Origin: Pogona vitticeps
Taxonomy: Eukaryota; Chordata; Lepidosauria; Squamata; Agamidae
Reading direction: 5' to 3'
Length of the DNA: 64,000 nt
Assembly: GCF_051106095.1 (NCBI RefSeq)
Contig: NC_135794.1
Span: 23,190,747-23,254,746, forward strand
Each line of letters starts with the position of its first letter. Position 1 is the stretch's first letter. Below the pieces are notes generated by a model that was given only the letters and a program-made list of their open reading frames with translations, was not told where the DNA came from and did not search any database. Of the stretch, positions 49,401 through 61,400 are shown piece after piece. The translations under genes were made by a program, and so were the position numbers.

Positions 49401-52400
49401 TGAAAACCATCTTTCCTGGGGGAGCCGCTGCTGCAGATGGCCGGCTGCAAGAAGGTGGGGGAGCCGTTTGCCCTTCCACGTGGGATGTGGACGGAACAAC
49501 GGGTACCTACGACGGTTTGCTACAGTTCTCTCTCTCTCTCTCGATCATGCAGGGGATGAGATCCTGGAGCTGAATGGAGAGTCGATGCACCGGCTGACAC
49601 ATTACGAAGCTCTGCAGAAATTCAAGGTGATGCCATGCAATTCAGCTCTCAGATCAGCAGGAAAAAAAGGCCATTCAATTCAATGGTCCTTTTTAAAAAC
49701 AAAAGCAGGGTACCTCACTTGGCCTTCTTGCATTGTATCTGCTTGAGGGCTGGGTTCGAATTAAGTGTAGGTTGGGAATTTGATTCCCTACTGGGCCTCC
49801 TCACATGCCCTGCAGATGCCAGCACTGGACACCAGTGAGCACAGCTGATGATCATCACACTCTTAGGCCTGCAGAGCTGGAAGGAACCCTATGAATCATC
49901 ACGCCTCGCCCCTGACAATCAGACTCCCAACCTTTGGTACTTAAACTACTGGCCCATTCCAGCTATTCATGGTGATTCCTCTTCTCCTGCAGGCCAAGAA
50001 AGGTCTTCTCACGCTTACGGTCCGAACAAGCCTCAGCACCCCGCATTCAGCGGCGGCCTATCTATCATCCCACCTCTGCCGTTCGCTAAGCACCAGCATG
50101 TGTCTCACCAAGGAGAACAGCTCCTTCGGCTTGGAGGGTGTGCCTTTCCCTTCGAATGCCACCAATCCTAAGGACAGGATCATCGTGGAGGTTTTCTTGA
50201 ACAAAGGTAAGTGTTGCCCAGCACTGAAAAGCAGAACGGACCGGGGTGTCCAGAAGCACCGGGGTGTCCAGAAATGCCCAATATAGCCTTGACGTCTCAT
50301 GCCGGCCGCGAGAGAGGTTTCCAAGAAAATGTGTACGTATTGGGGGAAATGATCTGAACACCCCAAAAAGAAAGGGGAGAAACAAATGTAAATTTCAACA
50401 GAAGCGTGGGCAGATTTCAAGATTTCTGGATTATTGAATAGCTCCTTTTTCTTCTTGTCTATCTCCATCCCCTCCCCCCACAGAGGCTGGTGTGGGTTTA
50501 GGCATCGGCTTGTGCAACATCCCTTACTTCCAATGCATTTCGGGAATATTCATCCACGCCCTTTCTCCTGGTTCTGTCGCTCATATGGATGGAAGGCTCA
50601 GGTACGTCAAGGTTGGATGGTGTTGATGGCATGTTGTTGAGTACTAAGCCGGCTCTCGGGAGTGGCTCTCTGTCTCGGTCCGGTCTTCTGTTCAAACTAA
50701 CTGCGGATTTTACAACATCCTAGGTAGTGACGTAGTGATGCTGCGGGCTAAACCGCAGAAGCCTGTGCTGCAGGGTCAGAAGACCAAGCAGTCGTAAGAT
50801 AGAATCCATGCGACGGAGTGAGCGCCCGTCGCTTGTCCCAGCTCCCGCCAACCTAGCGGTTCGAAAGCATGCAAATGCAAGTAGATAAATAGGGACCACT
50901 TCGGTGGGAAGGTAACAGCGTTCCGTGTCTAAGTCGCACCGGCCATGTGCCCACGGAAGATTGTCTTCGGACAAAACGCTGGCTCTATGGCTTGGAAACG
51001 GGGATGAGCACCGCCCCCTAGGGTTGAACACGACTGGACAAAAATTGTCAAGGGGAACCTTTACCTTTACCTTTACCTTTACCTTTAGGTAGTTTAGGCG
51101 TTGAGGATGAAGTTGGCAAACTTGATGAGCCGTTTCCATCATTCCTGTTCCAGCTATTTTGGGCATGGAATATTTATACAGCAGGACTGTGACATCCATG
51201 GGGGATTAGTTGCAAATTCCCCCCCCCCAGTGGATGCTGAAAATCGTGGAAATGGCAAACACTATGTATAACATGGACTCTGGCTACCTCTCATCGCCTG
51301 TTCTGGTAAAAACATCATGGAAATGTGTATAATTTTTTTAAACAAAATTTAATACTGTATTTTCAATTAGCGGATCAGTGTATCCGCGGATAGCGATCCT
51401 GCAGATCGGAGAAGTCCTATGGCATTCCTGGCTTTTAGTGGTTCTTACCAGTTAGCCTTTTAGCTTGACGTGTCCCGTTCAGATGCCCAAACCACCAAGC
51501 CACCCGGCGGCATCAGAGAGGAGGTTTCCATAGCCATCCAGGAGATGCCGATGGTTGAAGCAGGAACATCCTCATGTGTAAACCAGATGTTTTGTTGGGT
51601 CCATCAAGAGAGAAGGAACAGAGACAGCTGTCCCTGTGTTGAGATTTTCGCTGGAAAGGCTGGAAAACAGCAAATGAATTTGAGTGGCATGCACCCGGAA
51701 GGACTTGTGGTGTCCATCTTTCTGACTGCTGTACTGAAGTTAGAAATGTTTAACTAAATCATCAAAGTCAAAGGGTGGATTAAGCAAACAGGAAGGAAGG
51801 AGCGGTCAGCGTAAAGCAGCTACAAAATGAGGTTCCACCAGCCTGTTTCCTGCCGAAAGCATATCAGTAGCAATTGAGTGAAGTCACAGAAGGTAGCAGC
51901 AGGTGCCTGAGATCATGTCCTACGCACAGCATCTATTTTCGGCTTATTCACAGATGTCCCTCAAGCACCTCGCAAGCCATGCCTGTTGTTTCCTCTAATT
52001 GTTTCAAAAATTAAAACCCCACAGACGGGTGAGAGCCTGTTTCGGCTTTTGTTTGAAACGATTTTTTCCCCAAAATTTGCAAATTTCCTCGTTGGGGTGG
52101 GGGGAGGCAGAGAACCTGGGAACTGGGGGTTTGTGGAAATTGCTAGAATTGGAACATGCCCAGAAATACCAACAGCACCTCCATAATCACTGGCATTTTG
52201 CTGCTACCATGTTTGGGGTTTCCCTTACAACAGCGTTAAATGACCCGTAGGATTGTATCTGTTAAACATGGAACAAACTGACAGTCATCTGCCTAGAATC
52301 AAGGGCTTTGAGTCTTCAGCACTTAAAAAGTCTGGGTTTGAACCCCAGAATAGTCAAATGCTTTACTCCTGAATTAGAATTCCCCCCTTCCCTGTGTGAT

Positions 52401-55400
52401 CTTTTCTCTGAACACAGACAATACAGACAAATACTGTACAATAAATGCAGGCAAACTTTCTCCATGCTGGGACTGCTCATGGTTTTCCTGGTTCAATTGG
52501 GGAAGACCTTCCATTTCAGCTTGTTCTTAAATAATGTGCCGAGGTCCACAGATCCCTTCCTAAATTTGTCAGGAAGAATTTGAGGCTTAAAAACAATTCA
52601 GAAGCAGGAGAGATGTATCCCCCCCCCCTTCCCGCTGCTCTAAAAATAGTTTCAGGCAAATGAATCTTCATCTTCCAGATTAATATAAAGTATGTCTCAT
52701 TTTTTTGCCCTTCTTCTTTTTAAAAAGGTGTGGAGATGAAATCGTAGAAATCAACGAGACATCAGTTCAAAATAAGACCCTTAATGAAGTCCATGGACTT
52801 CTAAGCCATTGCAATCCTGGGACCGTGCAAATCATCATCAGCAGGCACCCGGCTCCACAGGTGAGGCCCAAACTGGATGATGCTTCCACATTCTGACAGT
52901 GCTGAAATGCTAAGGGTTAACGGAACACAACACAACCCGACAGGAACTACTGTAATGTATTGCTTTGTCACCTCTAAGAAAAAAGAATAAAACCAGTCTT
53001 TGGCTAAACTCTGCACTTTTCCAGCATTGTATGGTGACATGTGATGTTTTGTAGGTCTCTGAACAGCAGCTGAAAGAGGCCATTTCACAAGCTGTGGAAA
53101 GAGAGAGGTACCAGTGGAATACAGAAGGTAAGAAAATCCCAAATACTAAAAAGTTGATACTTTGTCGAAGGACAGAAGAAGGTTCTCATGGGATGTGGCT
53201 AAAGGACGAATGAATACAGTGCCTTGGTGGCGCTTCTTCTGGCGTTCTTGAGCCAGTGTGGCGTGGTGAATAAAGGGATGACTAGAACTCGGGAGGCCTG
53301 TGTTCGAATCTCTGCTTGTCCATAGAAACTCACTGGAGGTGGGTGGAATGGCAATGGTGGGGAACATTCCTTGGGTGTCTCGCGCATCTTGAAACTCTTA
53401 GGGTTGCTATACATCAGATTTGGAGTCTAGGCAAAGGTAAAGGTTCCCCTTGACATTTAGTCCAGTCGTGTCCGACTCTAGGATGCAGTGCTCATCCCCG
53501 TTTCCAAGCTGTAGAGCCAGTGTTTGTCCAAAGACAGTTTCCATGATCACGTGGCCAGCGCGACTAGACATGGAATGCCGTTACCTTCCCGCCGAGGTGG
53601 TCCCTATTTATCTACTTGCATTTTTACATGCTTTCAAACAGCTAGGTTGGCAGGAGCTGGGACAAGTGACGCGAGCTCACTCCGTCATGTGGATTCGATC
53701 TTACGATGGCTGATCTTCTGACCTTGCAGCCCAGAGGCTTCTGCGGTTTAACCCACAGCACCACCACATCCCTCATTTGGTGTCTGAGAAATATGAAATC
53801 CCATCTCTAGTAACAAACCGTTTTGGCTTGTTTTGGGTGAACAGCAAGGCCACTGTCCATTTCGGGACATGGCATTTCTTGAAAGTATCTTTGGGATGTG
53901 GCGTCTCTATTACCATGATCACCGCTACGTGCTTTTCCTCTTTTTTTTGTTGTTTCTTTAATTAAATATAGGTGTTAAAAACCTGGAGAACAGCTGGCAT
54001 AAGAAACCTCCCTGTGAGAAATACTCAGAGAGGCGCACCGCTCACAGCAACCCTCATACCTCAAAGCACATGATCCGCTCCAGCAGCGACAGCAGTTACA
54101 ACCCCAGGCTGTCCGGGGGAAACGGCCTCGTGTACCAGCTGGTGGACCTGAAGGCCAAAGGGCACAGTATTGACATACCCATTACCAGGCAGCCGGGCTC
54201 CTTCTTTTCCTCCTCCAGAACGAGTCTGGAGAAAGACCCCTCCCCACTGACTCAAAAAGTAACCGTCCAGCTGCCACAGGCCCCTGCGAAGAGGTCCACC
54301 GAGATCCTCGTTAGGAAACCCCGGTCATCCAAACCGAAGCCTCCGCCAAGGAAGTATTTCAAACAAGATTGTGCAGACCATGAGCTGATCAGCAGAGAAG
54401 CCAAAGAGGAGGCCAGGGGAGCAAGGGATGGGGGGTCCCCCCCGTCGAATACTCAGGTAAAACAGGTGAGGAGACGGAAATGGCAGCAGCTGTAAACGGG
54501 TGGTGGGTTTCCATGGGAAGAGGGTGCCTCTTGGAAGAGCAGTGGTTCTCCAAATATCCATGGTTGATCTGCACCCAAGCAGGTCAAAGCATGAAGACAA
54601 TCAACATGGATGTGGTAGCCCTTACTACTTCCCTGATGTTGACTGTCTTTCTGCTTTCACTACCTGCAAGAGATGGGTAGTGGTTATTTTCACGATGTGG
54701 TTGCTACTCATGGTTGTTAGACTCCTGAGGAGGTCATATATGGGTGAAGAGCTGGCCCTCATGCAGAGTGGGATGGAAACCTCAGGCCCACGGCACCTGA
54801 TGGCTCCAATTTTGGGGAAGCAGTGAATCCACTCCAGGTTTTACTTACACTTTACAGGAATTCCCCAATAGTCTGTACCTAGAATTCAGAACCTTGGACA
54901 GCCCATGTGAAGCACCGTCTAAAACCTGGAGTGGATTCACAGAACCTCCGAAACTGGAGTTACCATCGGTCCTTAATTTAGACACTGAACTGTGAGGGGT
55001 GGTAAATCATGCACCTTTGGGAGAGCTTCACAAACATCACAGAAGGGAAGCAGCCAGATTAACTGTGTTCCAACCCACATAGAAGTCCGGCGCCGTTTTG
55101 GCTTGCATAAAAATGCAGAAGAAACTAAAGTCCCACACCACATTCCTCAGCAAACCTCCTTTGACTTGGAAGGTTAAAAGGAGGCTAAGGGGGTCTTTGA
55201 CTGACCATAAACTCCTGCTTTTAGTACATTTGCACAGATTTGCAAAGTTTGAAGATGGATACAGAATTGCAAGTTAGTGATTTTTTTTAAAAGTGAGAAG
55301 TAATTGAAGAAGACGGAACCAGCCTGTCAGTGTGAGAATTTAGAAATGGAAAGTACCGAGGGGGTGGGGAGAGATGCAAAGCGAGCAACATAAAATTGGC

Positions 55401-58400
55401 AGTGCAGAAACTTGCCGGAAAGCACCAAAACTTTGCCGAGTGTTAGTTGCTGTGTGATATGTCAGGCGTTGTTTCAGAATGAGCTCTCCTCACAATGTCC
55501 AAGTATGGCTAATATTCGTCACTAAAGGAAGGGGAAGCCAAAATCATTTTCTCCTGAGATCCTAATGACAGGGTGCATCCTATGGCCATGGAGGGCCTGC
55601 GCACAGCACAAGTGGGGGGGGGTCCTCTTTTAAGGATAAGTAGGGTGGACATTGCCTCAGTGGAGTGAGCATCATAGCCCAGCCCCACCCCACCCCTTTA
55701 TCGGCATATTCTTTCTCTTCATTAGTACCTTCAAAAAGACCTGGGAGTCTAGCCTTTCAGGCTATCCACAGGCTTTGGGCCATGTGATCTCTGCTCGCTA
55801 AGCCTGATGGGCATTGTAGTCCAATAACGAAGAAGAAATCATAACGACAATGTTCTTTCTTCTTCATGGGAGGGGTGTGTAATTTGTGCATGGCTTTCCA
55901 GAGCCCTGTCTCTCCTCTCTGTTTGAGGTTTCACAGCTAATATCACTGGAAAACATCACATGTGGGGGATATACAAATGCCGGGTGAGGTTTTAATCTTT
56001 GCGATGGCTCGTGCCCCGTACCTGATATTCCACTCATCCAGCAATGGGCATGCCTGTGTGAATCAAATCCAGGTTTTGACCTTCAAAAAGAAAGTTCCCC
56101 ATTTCTCTCCATCCCAAAATGTTATCGTTTGTAAAGATGGGGTATAAACATTGTTGGCCTGAAAAAGGATCTATCCTTCTGCTGAGCTTTAACCACAGTG
56201 ATGAGATGCAAACGGGCCACTAGCGTGTTGTCAGAACTGCGCCCTGGAGAGCCTCTCTTCCCCAGGTTGCAAACCTATTCATTCGGAGTCCCCCATGAAA
56301 ACTTTGCTGCTCTAGAGAGCCAGGCGGTGGGTGTAGAGAATGAGATTTTATGCAACCGCGTGTTACCACACTTAACGTTTCCTGTTTATGCTCCAGGAAG
56401 CAGAAGACCTGCTAGAGCAAGGAAATAAGACCGCTGTAACTCACAAAGCTTTTGCTGCTGCTTCAGCGTCAAGAGCGGCGGAAGAGCCTGGCAGGTTTCT
56501 TGAAGAAACGGAGCAAGAAAGAAAAGCCAACCAAGGTATGTATGCCTTCTTCACTGCCATTGGGACCAACGGGCTGCTCAGGAGAATTCCCTGTAGCACA
56601 GATGCGGAGGTGGAAAGGTCAGCTTTAGGCAGTCAATGATAAAGCAGAGGGTCAGTGTTAGACAGGATTAATGCTGCGCTCCTAGACACATTTACCAGGA
56701 AGCATCAGTGGGACCTCTGAGTAGACCTGTGTCGGATTGCCCTGAGATCAGGTGAAGGCTGAGTCCACTCATGGTGCAATGCCATGCGCTCTCATTATAT
56801 TTTAACCTAAATGGGACATGTGCATCGGATCGCAGCCTTAAAAACTGCCACCTTTCCTTTCAATGGATGGGCAGCAGAATCAAATACTTAGTTACTTGAA
56901 AGTTACTGTGCCCATCGGGGCTTGCTCCCAAGCAAACATACTCGGGATTCTAACTTATTGAATGCAGCTGCACATGTTTACTTTGGTGTAAGGTGCATTG
57001 AGCTCAAGGAGACTTCATCCCAGACGTGTACGCATGGAACTGTAACTTTAATCTCAACTCATTTAAGACACATTAAGGGCCATGTAGAGGGAGCCTTTGT
57101 CATTATGGGTATCTCCGCATTTCTCTCTGCGCTTAATTTGTTCCACTCATACACATCACTCTAAGATCCTCAAACGAATGGTTATCTCCATTAGTTAATT
57201 AGAAGACTGGCTAATGATAAGGAAACAAGCTTCTTCATCCCCCTCTATAATTTCCACGCTTCAAGTGCTGGCCTAGAAGTAACCATGAAGCTCATAGGGA
57301 GAGCTGATGTTTTGCTGATTGCCTTTCACTATGTTAATTGCATTTGTTCACATTTAGGAAAGGTCGTCTCACCCACTTCACGGCCTGCACTGAGGAGGCA
57401 AGCTCGGATAGATCATACCCTGGAGTGTACAGCGGAAGACCCTTGGGTTAGAATTTCTGACTGCATCAAAAGCTTGTTCAACCCCAGCATGTCAGGAGAC
57501 AGCTGCCACGTCAGCCTGCACCCCGGCATCGACACCAGCGAAGGCCACCCGGCCTCCAGTTGCTCGGAAACAGGCCTGCCACATTCGGATACGGAGGAAG
57601 GGGATTCAAAAGCACCCAGGTCATCGGATGAAGGCGACTTTGTGAAGAAAGGTCCACCGGTCGCGCCCAAACCGGCTTGGTTTCGTCAAAGTCTCAAGGG
57701 CTTGAAAAAAGGAGCTTCCGATGGAACGGCTCTCAAAAGTGCCCCGGAGGGCCACTGCCAGAGCGTATCTGATAATGAACTGGGTTCCCTTTCCAAGATC
57801 ATTCAGGGGCCCTCTAGAGCCTCGTCCATAAAGCAAAGAATAAGCTCCTTCGAAAGTTTGGGCACTCCCCAATCTCCGGGAAAAGGAGACCGGAAACTTA
57901 GCCCAAAGCTGTCGGTCCAGAAAGAAGCCTCTCCCAGCAAAAGGGAGCCAAAATTTGCTACAGCTGATTCTAGTCTTCTTTCGACCAGTACCAGTTCTGA
58001 AGATCATGGCTCGCAAGGCGCCCATCTTCAGCTCCAACTAGAAGCGAGAAGGTTAGATCCATCCTGTTGCCTAAGGCAGGAACATGAGGTTCTGAGTCCA
58101 AAGACAATCCACAGCGAACTCAATGAATCTGTTCTGGATTTGCTACCTCCGAAAAACACAGAACCATGCTCACGACAGGTCTCGAAACCCCCAAGCCAGA
58201 GAGCCCGGAGTTTTCCTCTCACCTCACCCCAGTCCTGTGAGATGCTGAAAACCGGCGAAGAGAAATACAGCAAGATCGACTCCCTGAGCCACCACTTCTC
58301 GTCCGCCTTAATGAGGTCCTTTTATTCCCTCCCTCAGTCTCCTCTAGGTTCAGGGAAGAACCCGTGGCGATCGCCTGGTGGGTTGTCAAAGCCCTCCACC

Positions 58401-61400
58401 GAAGAAAATGGGGCCGCCATCTTGGATGCCGAAGAAGCGCCTTCTCCAGACGCTGGCTTTTCTCTGAGGTAAGAGGATCAAGATTTGCCCCTTTTGTTCA
58501 CATTTTGTTCTTATCAGCAAACAAGCATTTTTTTGCTTTACACGTTGGAGCAGTGATAGCTAACAGCCAGATTGGCACTCAGCCTGAGCACAGTACGGTT
58601 TGTGATGTGTATGTATATACACATATACGTATATAGGGTTTAAAGCTTCACTAATGCTCAACCGCTGACACCCAAATGAAAGCATGGCTCCAGTTATGCC
58701 CCGGCGCATGAGGAAAAGTTGATTATGACACTTGAGCATTCTTCATTTCCTGTTCCCAAACTGGCTAGCCTCTCGGAGCTGAGGGACTACAGTTCAAGCC
58801 GGTCAGACCACGAGAAAGAGGAAGACGAGCGGAAACGCTGTGCTCCTCCGACTTTGGGTGTCTCCGGACAAGCTGTCATCTCTTTGCTGACGCCTGAAGA
58901 ACTGGAGAAGCTGGTGGAAGAGGTGAAGTCCTTAGACGAAGCAACGTTAAAGGTACGGATGTTGTTTTGCCATTTCCAATATCTCCCTTGGCTTGGACAG
59001 TGACAAAGGGTTCTTTTAAAAAAAGGCCCCATCCAATTATCTCCAGAGAGCTGCCTGTACTATCACACAGATTTTGAATGTTTTATGGGAAGCGGCTGGA
59101 CATTTCTTTTCCAACTTGAAATGTTGTGCTTTCTTCTTCTTTCTGGGTCTTCTGTTTATCCTCCTTCACCAACGGTGGGTCTCCATAGACTAAACTCTTC
59201 TACTTGATCTAGGCAAGGACTTAATATCCATCATCCCTGTGATAGATCTCCTTATCTGTGCATGGGGGTCCTCGTCCCCCCCAAGAAGGACTGATGGATG
59301 CCTCTCCATGACCACCATGAGGACTACAGCCCCTAGGCCTATTGTCTTGTGCACCATTGCCAATAGGCCACCCTGAGAGTGGGGGCTGTAGTCCTCATGG
59401 TGCATTGCTTTTTCTTCCAACAGTTGAGCAGGAGACAGGCTGTCCAAAGCTTGCTGCCATCTCAACAGGATGTGAAAAGCTGCTTCTGCCAGAATGGCCA
59501 CCCCATTTCACCCTACAAAGTGTGGCAGGCGTGTCTCCCTCCCTCCCCCTTGCATCAACGTGTCTTCTCTATACACAAAGACCCTTTTCCTTTTCTGTCT
59601 TTTGCACAGCAACTCCGCGACATCCATGTCACAATTCTTCACAAAGACGAAGGCGCCGGCCTCGGGTTCAGCTTAGCCGGCGGAGTAGACCTAGAGAACA
59701 AAGCTGTCACGGTAACTCGCTTTATTCCGCACCCTTTCTAAAGAAAGGCCAGGGTGTCGGCAGCTGGGGGCCGGATTTCAAAACATGTCCATAGGCAATC
59801 AAACACCGGGTTGCCATGAACTTCCTTGCACCCAGGAAGGGAGGGAGGACGGATCCAGAAGAAGAAAAGTCGATGGATTGATATTAAGGGGACTTAAGTT
59901 AGCACAGAATGACTTCCATTCTGCTGTTTTCAGTGGGCTTATTCTAGGGACGTTATGAACATGTGGACATTGTCCACATTGAAAAATGGTGACTGCCGCC
60001 CTCCCAGCCCAGGGTGGGGGTGGCCAGGAGGGTCTCCTCCACCGTAGGCTCCATGAATCCCAGACTCTCCTTGTTGCTGGACCTGGTCTTTATAAGGTTA
60101 CAGGAACAGGGTTCAAACTTCAGTCTCTCCTAGCCCCGAGGATCCACAAGGAGGTTTCGTTAACCCCCCATGAGCCCCTTCTCTGCCCAGAGTCCCCCAG
60201 TTGGGTCCAAGTTCCATTCCAGGGCTCCACTGGGGGGCTTGGACCAAGTTCAGCTAATGTTCCCCCCTCCTTGAAGGAGGGCCTTGGAGTCCCTCCGCCT
60301 CTCTGCCCAGCTACTGCCAGCTACGGAGGAGACAAGAGCAACTCTCGATTGCCTAGCAAGTCAGGAAAATATTTGCACCTTGCTTAAGACGCCTCCAAGA
60401 TACAAGTCCTCTTTCTGTGTTTGTGTTTGGGTTGGAATGATTCGCAACAGGTCCACCGGGTTTTCGCCAGCGGGTTAGCTTTCCAAGAAGGGACCATTCA
60501 GAAAGGGGACGAAGTCTTGTCCATCAACGGGAAGTCCCTCAAAGGGGCCACCCATAACGAAGCGCTGGAGATCCTGCGTAAAGCTCGGCACCCGAAGCAG
60601 GCCGTTATCGTCACGAGAAAGCCCCAGGAAAGAGAAAGGAGCCTCAGTGCCTCTCTGGATTCCTCTGCGTCTGTGGGAAGTGAAACCTCAGCAGAATCTA
60701 GTGAGTATATCTCAATGATTATGATGATGCAGAAGAGTCTTTGAGCAACGTCACAAATGGAGTATAAAATGCATAGAACGAGCCATCTCAAAATTTAAAA
60801 GGCCTCTTCAAACAATGGGAATGTAGGACAGAAATACGGAAGGAGGAAATGCTCAGAATTAGGTTGAATAGACAGATTTCCTAGTGATACCAGGAGATAT
60901 CGGGTATTTATCCCGATAACGTCTGCATGCTAGATACACGGTCTGCCATTGAGTGACAGCTCTTGCCACCCAGTAAATTCCCCTTTGACAGTATCGTGTT
61001 TTTATACAGCCTGTGAGGACCTGATCTTCACAGTAACCCTGGAGAAGACCTCTGCTGGGCTAGGGTTTAGTCTGGAAGGAGGGAAAGGCTCCATCCATGG
61101 AGATAAGCCAATCATCATCAACAGAATGTTTAAAGGTATGTTGACAGTAGAATACTGCACTGGTTTTCTTCAAGTGGCTTGCACCAGGATGTTCAGTGGA
61201 GTCCCGATGTTTTGCTCTCATGTTTCAGCTGGAGACAACGATGAATTTTTAAAAAAATCTCTACTCTGCTTGGAAGCACTTTTAAAAACTCAAAATGCTC
61301 CAAGAAACTAGAAGAAAACAACACGTGGGCTGAGGAAAGGGTTCACTGAAAGCCTCTGTGCATTATTATATGGGACCCAGCAAAATTAAAGTGCAGGAGG

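Larger units (their letters stand above)
50602..52727 (+). other. IL16 intron after coding exon 10
   Basis: Contains a Sauria SINE (50726-51087) and a Tigger-like remnant (51178-51412). The parts at 51420-52240 and 52400-52680 show nothing I can name. 52270-52370 may be a worn tRNA-SINE (GGGTTTGAACCCCAG). Confidence 0.75.
53128..53971 (+). other. IL16 intron after coding exon 12
   Basis: Mostly SINE: a + copy at 53248-53430 followed at once by an antisense Sauria SINE at 53432-53773. Confidence 0.8.
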
